Below, one piece after another: positions 35,405-47,700 of a stretch of 64,000 bases of DNA (its first letter is position 1; every line of letters begins with the position of its first letter). The stretch comes from Phaffia rhodozyma (taxonomy: Eukaryota; Basidiomycota; Tremellomycetes; Cystofilobasidiales; Mrakiaceae). The notes below the pieces were generated by a model that searched no databases, was not told where the DNA came from, and worked only from the letters and a program-made list of their open reading frames with translations. Location of the stretch: assembly GCA_014706385.1 (NCBI GenBank), contig JACGZH010000007.1:1495501-1559500 (forward strand). Reading direction: 5' to 3'. The translations under genes and the position numbers were made by a program.

Positions 35405-36778
35405 TCAAGCGGTAAGCGCCGAGGATCCTCTTGTGCTCTGAGAGCTCGTGAGATATTCTTCTGGAACTCGAGGGCAGGAAGCCACTTGTGAAATTGTATG
35501 AAAAGTCATCAGAGAAGGCTTGCCCATGATCGGCTTGTACGCCTTCTCTGCTCCTGTTGGTGACCGGTTAAGTACTGTTGTGTCTGACGTGGATGCATTA
35601 ATAGCTGGAGAAAGGGTAGAAGAAGCGGCGGCTGGAGGTGAGGAAGACGGTTGGGGCAGCAACGAATTGGATAAAGGGGATGGAACCCAAGACTTGAACT
35701 TCTCTCGGTGCTTAGCGATATGAGGATTGTTTCCGTTTAGTATCACAACATGGGGAGGACCGGGCAAAGAGCCAGTCGATGCATCGGTGCTTGTCGTCAC
35801 TGACGGAGCACCAGGCTCAGTCGAGAAGGTGGAAGTAGTGGGGGGACACGGCGCCTGTTGTGAATGATCTAACGGTGAGCTGTCGTTTGAGACAGAAGGA
35901 GCTATCGGTTCGATGGAAGGCGAAATCGGCCGAAAAGTAGCCTGGGAAAAGCCAGCGGTGGACATTGACTTGCGCATCTTTTTGTTCGACGTGGCAGGAG
36001 AAAACGTCGGTGCCAAACTTGAAGGTTTGACTATGGGCAAGGAAGCCGATACCAGCGCTTTGGAAGGTCGTGGACGGGGCTGAGAAGTGGCAAATAAAGT
36101 TTGATCCGTACTCTTTCTGCGTCGCTTCCGGTCCACTGTTGATGAACTAGATTCATCGACAGTCAAGGCTACCGAGTTGGATCGACTTCCGCTAGCAGAA
36201 GCCCTTCGGAAAGGTCCTGCTGTCGGCTGTTCCCTCTCGGGAGAGAAAGAGCCTGATTTTCGCTTGTGCGCCTTGGACCTTCTTGTCTCTCGAGCGGTAT
36301 TGGAGAAAGCTCCGAGCGGTCCTGAGTGGGAGGTTTCCTTTCCGATGACGAGCTGGACGGCAGGGCCGGAGGGGAAAAGCTTTGGTTGGGGGAGAGGTGC
36401 ATAGGGTATATAGGAAGGCGGAATATGCCTATTGTTCTCCAGGTCGGCTTTTGCTGTTTTCAATAGACATTGGGAAAGGATGAGGTGTAAGTTTGACGTG
36501 CCTCCGAGAGAGGATGGCGGAGTAGAAGAGGCTGAGGATGAAGCTGAAGATGAGGATGAGGGTGTTGTACGAGCCTGATTGGTTGTGATGAGAGGGGTCG
36601 GGTGTTGGGCGGACAATGGTCGAACAGGGAGGGTGACAGGGATGGCGTGGGTCACACAGGCCGGAATATCAAGACTGACATGACTGGCAGGGTTGAAAAC
36701 CGAGGGATCGAACGGAGAACCTTTGGGTGGAAGGACAACAGGAAACCTGAATCGATTGGGCACCAAAGTATTCGGCAT
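35405..36778 (-). CDS. Unrecognised Ser/Pro-rich protein, apparently single exon
   Basis: One open frame of 457 residues from an ATG at 36778. I do not recognise it. Composition is dominated by Ser, Pro, Thr and Ala, with basic patches (R-K-R-R-R-K-S and K-A-H-K-R-K-S) that look like nuclear localisation signals, and no membrane segment. One ordered-looking stretch is near the N terminus, V-P-N-R-F-R-F-P-V-V-L-P-P-K-G-S-P-F-D. In an intron-dense window a 1.4-kb exon is unusual. Near the C terminus another frame (about 35490-35408) reads W-L-P-A-L-E-F-Q-K-N-I and onward with a helical, conserved look, so the true 3' end may be reached through a small intron near 35490-35540, replacing the last 30 or so residues given here. 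A nuclear regulator is a guess. Confidence 0.6.
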   Translation of the reverse strand: MPNTLVPNRFRFPVVLPPKGSPFDPSVFNPASHVSLDIPACVTHAIPVTLPVRPLSAQHPTPLITTNQARTTPSSSSSASSSASSTPPSSLGGTSNLHLILSQCLLKTAKADLENNRHIPPSYIPYAPLPQPKLFPSGPAVQLVIGKETSHSGPLGAFSNTARETRRSKAHKRKSGSFSPEREQPTAGPFRRASASGSRSNSVALTVDESSSSTVDRKRRRKSTDQTLFATSQPRPRPSKALVSASLPIVKPSSLAPTFSPATSNKKMRKSMSTAGFSQATFRPISPSIEPIAPSVSNDSSPLDHSQQAPCPPTTSTFSTEPGAPSVTTSTDASTGSLPGPPHVVILNGNNPHIAKHREKFKSWVPSPLSNSLLPQPSSSPPAAASSTLSPAINASTSDTTVLNRSPTGAEKAYKPIMGKPSLMTFHTISQVASCPRVPEEYLTSSQSTRGSSALTA

Positions 36779-37408
36779 TGATGTATATATCGAAGAGAAG
36801 CCAAACGATATGGGTGTGCAAGTGGGTATGTGTTGTTTGTAGGTTGGCTTTTTTTTCTTTCACAAACGAGTTGCTTTGTTCTCGACAACACGATCCAGAC
36901 AGAAAGCGAACGGAGCGGGAGAAAAAGGAATAGAGAGAACGACGACCGATGGGCTTCAACAGAGGAACGTTCGACCGATGAGGTGGGAGAGAGAAGAGCG
37001 AGCAATGTAAAAGAAACAAAGTGGAAAGTGAAAGAAAGAAGGAAGAAGGAGGAAAGAAAGAGAAAAAAAGGGCGGTCCGGGCGTGAGGTCAAAGCGTGCG
37101 GCCCATGTTTGTCCGGTGGGTGCCTGGCGGCGACAGAGAAACGGGCGGGGCCCAGGCGGTTGCTTCGGCCCGTGCGGGTGCCTGTGTCTCTATGACAACG
37201 CCCGATCCGAATTCTTATCAATTGGCCTTTTGCTTGTCTGATTAAACTTTCAATGCTGTGCTCAACGAGCATTGTGATCACGCCACGGCTCAGCCCGTAT
37301 CTGACGCCACATCCACGCCACACCCACCCACACAATACATCGCATACAATGGAATCAAGTGCTACATTCAATGTGGAGTTGTACAGTACTCTAGAGTCGA
37401 TTTGGAAC
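36779..37408. promoter_or_regulatory. Upstream region of the Ser/Pro-rich gene
   Basis: No exon is recognised. In the minus (transcription) direction it is C/T-rich from about 37070 down to 36850, a usual fungal core-promoter and leader character. A CCACGCCACACCCACCC tract sits at about 37313-37330. Confidence 0.35.
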
Positions 37409-37977
37409 TCAGTTTCCGGGAATAGGGTTAACCTTGACCTCTTGGTCCTCCTCTGTGATGGTTGGATGCGTTCCGTGTCAGCGATGATTCTTCATACATG
37501 CGCAACAAGAGTACATGTGTCTTACCGATAGATTCAATCAGATCGTGGCTCTTCAAGTCGCTGGCAAGATTCTCGGGAAGAGACGCAGAGGCATACTTCA
37601 GAATAGCTGTTGTGTATAGAGAGAATAGAATGTAATTGAGTCACGTAATCGGAGCAGATATCACCCCTTTTCGGTTTTACATGTAGAACGAACAGGAGTC
37701 ATGCTTCTTCTTGTGAACAGTCGAACCTAGGGAGCATGTCATCCAGGTTAGTCCGGAACAAAGCCAAATACCGAGATGTCAAACTACAGCAAAGGAAAAC
37801 TTACCCTGGCCCTCAATGTCCTTGTAAAAAGCCTCGATATCCTCGGTCTTGGCGGAATCCTTGAAGGTAACGATGTAGTTCTGGGCTGTATGCGTCAAGT
37901 CCAGGACGAAACAAAGAGTAGGACATGAGATCCCAGTTCGTCCACACCATACGGATCTATCTGTACGAACCAGGCAT
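37409..37977 (-). CDS. Small I9-family proteinase inhibitor (proteinase B inhibitor-like)
   Basis: Five exons: 37977-37971, 37885-37805, 37726-37694, 37606-37526, 37452-37409; 81 residues. The protein is a free-standing inhibitor-I9/propeptide fold: N-Y-I-V-T-F-K-D-S-A, a helix, a G-S-T-V-H turn, then Y-A-S-A-S-L-P-E-N-L and D-L-I-E-S-I-E. It lacks any protease domain and has no signal peptide, matching the Pbi2/IB2 and oyster-mushroom POIA1 group, which inhibit vacuolar subtilisins and, in yeast, assist vacuole fusion. The first coding exon is only 7 nt (ATG plus four bases); it was accepted because the phase, donor and 85-nt intron all agree and no other in-frame ATG precedes the I9 strand. 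Confidence 0.8.
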
Positions 37978-38277
37978 GGCAGCAAACGATTGAAATAAGA
38001 ATAAGTTGAAGAGAAGGAAGACGGGGAAGAGAGATCTTTTGATTGACAGAATGGCGGGCAAAGTAGCGAGATGGACGGGACTGTTGAGGTGGAAGTTTGG
38101 GAGAACTGCTTTCTCATTCTTATCGCACGGCACATGGCGAGCAACTCGAACGAAGCGGACGTCATATATAATTTAACCCTAACCTTCACTTACGTAATGC
38201 TTAAACTTCCCCACCTTCTTATTCATTTCACCACACGATCTACTCAGCCACTGCTCTACTTTCTAAACCTCAGCCAG

Positions 38278-41039
38278 ATGGATGTATCATCTCCGATCTA
38301 CATTCTACGTATACCTCCAGAGGTTAGCACAACATTCCTCATCGAAATGGTATTTATTCTGTGCTAAGCTCACTCCGTGTTCACCGCTCTTGCGATCTTC
38401 AATTACAGCTATGGGACTATATTCTTTCTTTCATCCCTGAGCCTCACCTACAAAGGACCGCACTCTCCCTACTCTCCGTGTTTCCGAACGTCTCAATCTC
38501 TGACCGACATCTCTGGAAAAACCTGGTGGTTGCCAGGTCAGAACAACTACCAGCGCTCTATCTGATTATTAGAGAACTCGATAAACGTCGGCAGTTCAGA
38601 CCCGGTCTGATCGATGATGATTCTGAAACAGAGGATGAGGACACGTGGATAAATTTCGGTCCTGCTTTGTCGACAAGTTTCGAGATGCGAAGCTGGTGAG
38701 CCTTCTATCTTCCGTGCTTCTGACTTCTATTCTTCTCCTCCTTGCCTTAAACTTCTCGAGGAACTTTTTCTCTTTGGAGTAAAGTTGTTCAATTGGAAGC
38801 TCAACCCTTCTTCTGTCATGCTGCTTTCGGTATGATCTATAGGAAAGGCAACGCCGACGCGCTAGTCAACATTCTTCATCTGCTTCCAAACCTGGAGGCT
38901 ATACGATTGCGCATAGGAACGAACTTTAATCCGGAAGTGAGTGTCTCTGTTCCAGGCTCAATCATAATTCGTTGAACAGAAGTTCATTCTTTCAACTGCC
39001 CACCATCCTCAAATCCGTCGTCCGGAGCAGCATCTTGAAGATATATTTTTGACCCCTCGGCCGAAACTGCAGTCCATCAACCTTCGGTTCCGACCTTATG
39101 TCAACACGGTCTCGTATCATCAATTTCTTTCTGGCATCTATTACGATACTTTCATCGATCTTCTCGCCTCTTGGACTGTCACACCTGCAAATCAACCTCT
39201 TCGGTCGCTCAGCCTTGTTCAGGATGTTCCACCTCGACATCTAGTCGATCCAAGAGCTCCACGACCGGCAGAAAACAACGCTTCCAAGGAGGACGCAAAG
39301 GAAAAGGAGAGAGTACAAGGAAAAGGAGGCTATACTGGCCATGGTCCGTTCAACTATTTGAGTGAGGCTTTGCAAAGCTTTCAACCAAAGATATTTGCCC
39401 AACCGTGAGTAGATATGATCATCTCGGGCGCTCGGCCTCTGGGCATATGTATCGTACATTCACTCCTACACTGCCCTTCACTGATCTTAATTTTCATTTT
39501 ATTTTATACATCTCATCCTCCTTCTATAGAATCGTTTTTTTCAACACAATGTGTATCACCAGACTATCCCTTTCACTTCTCACTAAAATGACTACTCATT
39601 TGCGACTTCGGATTCCCCAAAAGGATATTATCTCACCCATCACCACCTCGGCCTTAAGTTTTCCATCGCTACAATTTCTTGATGTGTCCACCTCCAACAT
39701 CCGGCTGCATACCAATATACCCACCTTACTTAGGACGTATCCAAATCTTCAACATCTCATCATGGATCATACAAATCTGTTTGGTTTTTTGGGAAACGAC
39801 AAGGAAAGAGGAAAAGAATGTTGCCATGAGCTCGGCAGGCTGTTGGTGATGAGCGGAATGAACCGAGGGAAAGAGGTCGAGCGTTCGATCGGAAACTGGG
39901 AAAAGGAGGAATCGTTTAGAGCAACTAGAAGGCGAGACCAAGATGTAACTGAAACGTCAAACACAAACGGCCCACAGACCACACCAGAAAGATCTGTCTC
40001 CAATGATATCGATCGCATGGCCGATCGACTAGAAGCTCTCACCACTATGGACTACAATCTCAACGCATCGTCTCGGGAACGAAGACGAGGGGTCCGACCG
40101 ATGGGAATCTCTTCATTCTCTATCCGTTCATCCAATTCGAGCTCTTCGACGAACAATCTTGCCCGAACGGCTCTCTCGAACGCCACAACATCTTCTCATC
40201 ACGACAATTCGCTTTCTACTCCAACTTCGATCAACTACGTTCTTCCCTCAATCCCTGTCCTCCGGTCAGTTTCTCTCGGAGGCGAAGCCATACTGACATC
40301 ATCTCAGAGAAAAGAATGGACAAGCGAGTTCAAGCGAGGTTGGAAGGAAGGTCTAGAAAAAATCGTGGAGTGGGCTCTTGGCGGAGTAGGTGAGAGGTAC
40401 GAACGTAGTCGGAGGAAAGCCGAGAAGGACAGAGTGGAATGGGAGAAGTGGCTGACCACCCAGGCCACCGGTGGGAGGCAAACAGACAGTCCACTAGAAG
40501 ATCGTTCTACAGGGGCTCCTGTAACGAACGGGAAGGGTAAAGGGAAAGCGCACACAATATCTTCATCCAAGATATCTGGTTCTGCAGTACCAAAGCCGCC
40601 TCCTCAAGTCAATCTGTATCGATTCCCAACCCCTGCCGAACGAGCGTCCCTTCCTCCGTTCGACCCTTCGGCCAATCCGACATCTCAACTGGTTCTCATA
40701 TCGGGTGATTCAACTGAAGACTGGCGATCCACCTATGCCGATCTTCTTTCGAGGGATGTAAGCTGCGTATTTTGTACAGTCCCGGAGGATCCGACCGGTG
40801 GTCCTCTTCGACGCGGAGGGGAGAATCTCGTCAGGCTTTCTCATGGGGGCACCGAGTCTGCTGGTAGTGGGAGCGTTTCGGGAAGTACTCTACCTAGTGG
40901 AGTGGGAACCCCCAGAAGTTGGGTAGGAGGATATCAGTTCGAAGAAGAAGATCAAGTGGAAGACAATGTTGTAGATAGACATCCTAACGGCTGTGGCCAT
41001 GCGATAGGAAAAGACGTCTGGGAAGATTGGGGCGACTGA
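38278..41039 (+). CDS. F-box-like domain protein
   Basis: Five exons: 38278-38322, 38409-38695, 38780-38936, 38980-39404, 39530-41039; 807 residues. The N terminus reads I-L-R-I-P-P-E-L-W-D-Y-I-L-S-F-I-P across the first intron, followed by L-S-V-F-P-N-V-S and H-L-W-K-N-L, the usual shape of an F-box. The middle contains degenerate leucine-rich segments (N-I-L-H-L-L-P-N-L-E-A-I-R-L, S-L-Q-F-L-D-V-S, L-L-R-T-Y-P-N-L-Q-H-L-I). The final 300 residues are Ser- and Arg-rich and then acidic. F-box proteins recruit substrates to SCF ubiquitin ligases through Skp1, and LRRs often bind the substrate. The exon 3 acceptor is a GAG, chosen to keep the frame; that junction is the least certain. Confidence 0.72.
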
Positions 41040-41563
41040 GATGATCTGTTTTCATTTAGCCTCATCTCACAAGTACCTATGGTTGAGCGCGTGATGACCT
41101 TATTATACAGTCATCCATCTATAAGATTCCGGTGGTCGACGATGGAAGATACGGGCCCACCATCCTTTTTGTTTTTGCTCATCAATGAATGAATCGCTGT
41201 CTGCACAGCATGCGCGTTAACGATAAACAGGGTGAATAGAGAGGCAAGTCATGCATATATCACCAATGGCGAGAGCTGGTATCTGAACGACGAATTTTTC
41301 TGGCTACTGAGAGAGAAAGAAGAGAAAAAGGAAGGAGGGGAGATATGGCAACTCTGTAGTCCCACTATGTCTCTGGTTTGCAAAGAAACAAGAAATAAGT
41401 AAAGCTGGAAATGGTATGAATCGAGGGAAAGCTGACGAGCTTATGTGTATTGATGCGATACAATCGTCCATTTAAAAAAGAGGGGAATGGATGATCCTGA
41501 AGAAGAAGAAAACTGGAGAGAAGAGAGAGAAGAAGTGTCCAACAGGAGATGCTAAAATTCAAC
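41040..41563. other. Convergent intergenic region
   Basis: This lies between the stop codons of the F-box-like gene and the glycoprotein gene on the opposite strand. No exon or RNA gene is recognised. It probably contains both 3' untranslated regions. Confidence 0.35.
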
Positions 41564-43989
41564 TTAGAGAGCGACGGCGCCAGCACCAACCACAACGGCT
41601 CCGAGGACAAGGAGACCAGCTTGGAAGGAGAAGGCAGAGCCCTGTCGAAGAGAAGCTCCTGATACAGCAGAGGAGACAGAGGCTGTGGAGACGATTCGTT
41701 GAGAGTGTGATACATCACATGTATTTGTGAGAGACTGGCAATGTGAACTAAAACGCAGAGAATTACTTACAAGCAGCAGTAGAGGCTTTGGTAGAAGCAG
41801 AAGCTACCACGGAACCAGATGAGGCTCGGGCAGAGCTGGCAGCAGATGATGCGGAGGCGACAGCCGATCCAGAGGACGAGGCTAATTGGAAGATAGATGC
41901 AAAAAAAGACGAACATAATTAGTCTCTTATCAAGTTTAGAGAAGCATAATGTGATCGATTTTCTTACCCTTAGATGTAGAAGACGCTGAAGCGGTGGCGG
42001 CAGCGACAAGACCGGTAATTCCGTTGGAAATCGACGAGACGGTTCGGCAGTTAGACACCGAAGGGGTGGAGTAGGCGGCAGAAGGGGTTTCGGTTCTTTA
42101 GAGACGTAGATAGATAAGCAAGAAGATTCCACCAAAATCAGCACCGCTCTAGGGTTTCGAAAAAGTTTCTAAAAGACTCACACTCCGATAGTGATGGGCG
42201 TTCCAGTCCCGGTGATGGTGAACTATAAACATTTGAATGATCCATCAGCTGACGAAGCTACACCTAGAACTGAACAAGTCTATGACTTACTCGCTGGTGG
42301 AACGTGGAAGTGGTGGTGGCAGGCGATCCGACAGGGTAGACACCAGGGGGCTGGGGTACATCAGAGTCACACTCGGTAAAGGTCCCATTGATGGTCCCGT
42401 AATCGGCGGGCTGAGAAAGTTGTGAATGTTCGGACATTGATTATTTATAGTCTTTGCGTATAACTAGTCGCGATTCAACATACCATGATCCAGTAGCATC
42501 CCATCAAGTCAAGTTCGTGCTGGCACATGATAGCAGCAGAGATGGTGTCATTCTGTCCAATACACTCTCGGATGCAGAACTGATCGAAACTCATGAAAGC
42601 CATCCACTCCTCGTAATTGACGTCTTGTCCGGTAACGTTGCTAGTGAGGTTACCACCCACAGGGTTTCCTGAATGCAAGAACACGATATTCAGTCATCAA
42701 CAGAATAGCCTCTGCAAAACAAGGTTCCGGACAATCAACCTACCTTCTCCGGTGGCACCGTGGGGATCAAGCTCTCCTCCAGCGTCTCCATCCCTAATGA
42801 TCAATAAGAAGCGATGATCAAAAACTGACTGAAAAGGTAAAGTTTCTGAATGGGCTCTCACATGATATTGATCTTCGTTCCGTCGAGGAAACCGACGACC
42901 TGGACATAGAAGTCGTTCTTGGTGAATTGAGCTCCGTAGATGGTACCCTGTGACGATATTAAGGATCGAGGTCGGTAGCAGAAACCATGTCAGATTGAGA
43001 AGAACATCAAACTTGACGAAAGATCGTGTCGATCAACACGAAACGTACGTCAGGGATAACTCGAGCGTTGTTTCGAGGCTCTGGAAGGACATGAAACGGG
43101 GCGAGTCATCAGACGATAAACATAGAGAGAAGCACGAGATGTTGTGATCTTTCTTACTGGTACACCTGTTATGAAAGTATTCAAGGGGGAAGAATCATTA
43201 GACAAGGCCTTGTTTTTGAGAGGAACACGGTGTGAATTCAAGTTACTGACCAAGCTACGACCTCGGCCTCCTGGTCGCCGATGGTTCCTCCAGGTCTGTA
43301 TCACGAGCAAAGAAGTCTTTGTTAGAAAATATCAACAAGGGGCAAAGGCATACAAAAAGACACACTCACTCGGCAGGCGCAAAGAGACAGAAATCATCAA
43401 CCGAGTTGATAGAAGCCAATCGGGACACAGAGGTCTGGTTGACAGCGGTACCCAAAGTAGGAGTAGCAGCTGAAAGAAAACGGCGAACAGAGATGGATGA
43501 CGGTTAGTCACCTCGAGAAGAGTGATCGACGGGCTCAGATTCAAGGGCGCGCCCGTTTCTTCTTCTCGGGAACAGGAGATTCTGGACTCACGGTTGGTAA
43601 CTCCCATGGTTCCTGAGACGCGTGGAAAATCAACAAAGTATCATCACAATTATGTGCGCGTGCATCGCATACACATGTTACGAGTTTGAGAGACACAGAC
43701 AGCAGAAAACGACATCGGTTTTTCTAGTTAGCAAAAAGCTATCACCAAGACGAGAATGAAAAAGAGAGAGGAACAGCGACAAGAAATCAAAGAAAAAAGA
43801 AAAAGAAAAAGAAAAAGAAAAGAGAGTGGAGGAAAACAAGAGAATGTGAAGAGAAGGTGAAGAGAAACGATGAAAGTAAGAGAAATGATGGGAAAGAAAT
43901 CAGGGCGAACCGGTAGCGGTAACCTGAGCAGAGACCATCTTGGCGGCGATAGCTCCAGAGAGCACGAGGGAGGACGCGATGGAGAGCAT
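41564..43989 (-). CDS. Secreted, probably GPI-anchored glycoprotein (macrophage-activating-glycoprotein-like)
   Basis: Fourteen exons: 43989-43911, 43612-43592, 43469-43370, 43295-43251, 43165-43158, 43080-43049, 42947-42862, 42793-42744, 42668-42484, 42410-42291, 42222-42182, 42095-41968, 41881-41771, 41682-41564; 374 residues. An N-terminal signal peptide (about 20 residues) is followed by a conserved Cys-bearing domain: D-D-F-C-L-F-A-P, E-V-V-A-W-C-T-K, R-V-I-P-D-G-T, G-D-A-G-G-E-L-D-P-H-G-A and L-M-G-C-Y-W-I-M. Then comes a Ser/Ala/Thr-rich stalk and a final hydrophobic stretch with no charged tail, as in GPI signals. I recall this family as the basidiomycete macrophage-activating glycoprotein group, common in many non-pathogens too; molecular function is unknown and a cell-wall role is likely. 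An 8-nt microexon (43165-43158) is required to complete W-C-T-K. Start chosen at the ATG opening the signal peptide. Confidence 0.82.
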
Positions 43990-44737
43990 GACTGAGAGAA
44001 ACGAGAGTTGAGGAGAGACGAGTGTGGATAGAGCCAAGAGAGTGGAGAGGAAGAGGAGAAAGTCGATGGGGAAGAAAAACAAGGAGAGGAGAGAAAGGAT
44101 GAACGCAAAAGAAAGAGGAAAGAGTGATTAGTTTGAAAAAGGCCAAGGTGACATATTTATTTAAAAATAGAACAAGTCTTGGCGAGGACTTGTTTCGATC
44201 CTTGAATCACGATCGTGATAGTGTGTTACAAAGTGGGTGACTGGTACAGAGTTGAGCGCAAAAATGGATGTTTAGGCTTCTATCCGGTTTACTGAAGACA
44301 AGGAGAACGAGGTGAACGGACGACAGGATACAAGAAACAAAACCGATAGAACGTAAACGACTAGAACGCATTTCTCTAAAGGAGTATACAAGGAGAGAAT
44401 TAACAAAGCCTCAGCCTCAAGTTTCTATGCTAGATTGGATGAGGAAGCGTCCCTTCACATACTATCCTAAAGCTTCGACAGCGATATATGAAAATCCGAT
44501 AGCGAGGCATATGGTCCTCCCGCAAAAGACTGTGTCTACGAAAAACATAGCCACATAAAAGGGTCGAGTTCCGCAACCCGATGTGCCACACACAGTAAAC
44601 ACGCCAAGTTCAGTTTGCACCATTGATGAAACTCTTGTTGATTAGTCAGCTATGGCACGTTCCTATGTGTGTTTCTCAATTACGATATAACATGATTATA
44701 GAGTTGTAAAGCTATCAAACACAATTAAAAAATCCCT
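43990..44737. promoter_or_regulatory. Upstream region of glycoprotein gene and DUR3 3' flank
   Basis: From 43990 to 44140 the minus strand is very C/T-rich, the probable leader of the glycoprotein mRNA. The rest is AT-rich and contains no recognisable exon. Confidence 0.35.
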
Positions 44738-47700
44738 TCAGCTCGCTCGGGCCAAAGCACCGGTTCCGTTATGGAAAATATCCTGGGTCCCCAGAAGAAA
44801 TCATGAACACAAGAGAGAGCGAATCGATTCAACCCGCCATTCTCTAGTCAACAAATAAACGAAAGTGAAAGCTCACCTTGTAAATTCCTCTGAAGATCCT
44901 TGCCAGTTCTTGCCTGCTTTCGTAGAGGGGATAAAGAACCACGATGAAAGCCGCGACCTGAAGTGGAGGGCACTCGTATCAGCTTACGAGACACCAAACG
45001 AAAGACGTGGACACTTATCAGAATAAGTTACTTACGAACGACCAGGTCACACTAACGGCAACCCAAGCGGTGAAACCTTTAACAGGATATACGTATCCAC
45101 TTGCAAAAAGCGGGATCGGGACGAGCTAAATTTCGACGTGCGACACAAAGTGATAAGATATAAGTGCATGATTGGGTCACACACTTGAACTGGAAGTAAT
45201 ACACTAGATACTTACAATAATGAAGACCAAGAACAAAGTGACCGATGCGTAGACAGCAAACTTAAAGGCTTTGTTCAGTCCATGGAAGTCAATCTCTGGT
45301 AGTTCAACCCTCAAATCCTTCGCATTCTTCACCGTCGATATACTCTCTACCACTTTTTCATCGTTCTCTCCAAAAGACTCTTTCTCGGCATTTTCCTCAA
45401 CCAACGGTTCAGAAACAATCTCCTCGTTCTTCGAATCCATCGCTGCCACGGTGGAGTGAAGAACGATGTCATAGTTCAGCGCCCTGGTGATGTCAAAGTC
45501 GAAGTCCTCCGGGTCCACGAGGGACCAGACCAGACTGACGACCGCCCCAACTCCAAGAGCCACGCAGTTTCCTGCCAACATCGGGTAATCTTGACCAGTC
45601 GTGTCAATCGTGACTACACCTCCATTCAGCTTCGCAGCGGTCACGAGCCAGGCAACGAGACCAAGAGCGAGACCCGCAATCGATCCGACCGTGCAACCCG
45701 TTCGGTTAGCCTTCTTCCAACTCGTGGCTAAGGCGACTGGAACGACAGAAGATCCAATGATCGTTCCCATCACTTTTGAAAACGAGCGTAGACACAACAT
45801 GGCAAACGATAAGAACACGATGATCTTGCTATGTTAAGACTTCCGCGGATAGTCAAGCAAATTCACACTCACATTCGTACAAGTAGCCTGTGTAGCGATT
45901 TTGTTGAAATATTAGCAACTATTTTTTCTCCTCAAGCAAACATCAAAAACGAAGAGAACAAGACTACTCACCCATAGAAATACCAATGTAGTAAAAAGCG
46001 ACACCAAGTACACCCATCATGATAGCCGCAAATGCGACCATCGCCTGTGAGAACCTAAGGATCTGCGCCTCATTGGCATTCTTGTTAATGTGACGTTTAT
46101 AAATGTCGTATGTCAGGACAGAAGAAACAGCAACCAATTCTCCAGCAGTAGCGGATGTGACGGCAAGCTGAAAGGATATAGGCACAAGATGTATGAGATC
46201 AGTACTGTTCCAGAAGAGCCCAACAGGAAAGCAACTACTAAACATAAAAGAAAGAGGTTCATGACATACGAAAAGAAGGATCAACATTGCTACCGCACCT
46301 CCTTTTCCAAGTAGCGCAGCAGCGGCAGTGGGAGCAGGAAGTCCAGCAGAGACCTGGGCGGCGGTAAGAGGAACTTCAAGCGCGACCGCAGCCAATCCGA
46401 GAGTTGTCGACAGAGTAAACGGAATGGCAAACCAGGCAAGACCACCCAATAGATACGCCTTCACAGCGGTCTGTGGGGTACTGGCGATGGCTCGTTGCCA
46501 ATATGCTTGATCATTAAAGACAGTACCAAAGTTTCCGACAATGTTGAGAACGCCGAAGATGATACCGCCCGTACTCCTCATAGTCACGTACGAGCCGCCG
46601 GCGTTTCGAGCTACCGGAGTTTTGGCGGAAACGTTCGCCAGCATCTCGTACATCTTGGCGGGCGAACCTAGATCGATCGTACGTAAATGGATGGGTATAC
46701 ATCAGGCCTCGCCTTTGATTTCTTGATGTCGATCAAGAGAGCGATATCTCACCAATCTTATCAGATGTTCCATAGGTCACGAAGACAAAGAGCAAAAGAA
46801 TGATATAGAGGATGGCAGTGTGGGTGTAGTCCGCGATCAACGTAGCTTTGGGTTGAATTATGACGCGTACGCAGAAAGGGTCGTTAGAATATGATGTCTC
46901 AACATTGATGAAAATGAGAAAAAGAGAGTGTGGGCAATACATACATCTCATGCCTCCAATCCAGACATAAAGAGCAACACCCAAGGGGATCAAGAAGCAA
47001 GCGGCCTGGGTCGACATTCCAGTCAAATCGCTTACGGTTGCGCTTCCTCCCAAAACAAGCATGGTCCTGAGAGAGCGAGAAAACGTAACAACTTAAGAAC
47101 TGTAAGTGACGAGGAGGAAATATTTAGAGCAAAGAATCTACTCACGAGACGATGATGTTACAAGCGAGAGCAAAAAATAAGAAGATAGAGTGGACGAAGG
47201 ACCCCTTCCATCGACAACCAATGATCTATAAGAAAAAGAGAATATTTGTTTTCAGCACTTAGTCCTCTATTGAGATAGTCGGTTGATCATCTCAGTAAGA
47301 GATACCAACCTCAAGGAAGGTGTGGGCGTAGGGCGCGTTGAGCTTAAGCTTAGCAGCTAGCTGAGCAAACAGCAAAACTTGCACAGTGGCTCCAGAAGCG
47401 TACCAGTATGTGCCGGAGATACCAAACTTGTAAGCGACAGCACTGCTCTGAAGCAGAGTGGCAGCCCACTATGTGCGACATTCCAAGACAAGATATTCAT
47501 ATCAGCGCGAGCAAAATAGAAAGAAGGACAAGAAAAGTTGAGTGTTTTTAAAACACGTCATGACTCACAGTCCAGGCGGAGACGATACCCTGCGCATAGA
47601 TCAATGAGTCGATCGTGTAAAATCAGTGACGCCCGAAAGCTAGACGAAGAGAACAGTGAGATGTACGGACCGTAGCAATCAGTCCCGGCTTTACGGATCT

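Noticed and set aside
43728..44146. Hydrophobic ORFs upstream of the glycoprotein gene
   Set aside because: They reflect a C/T-rich leader; the spliced gene starts at 43989 with a proper signal peptide.
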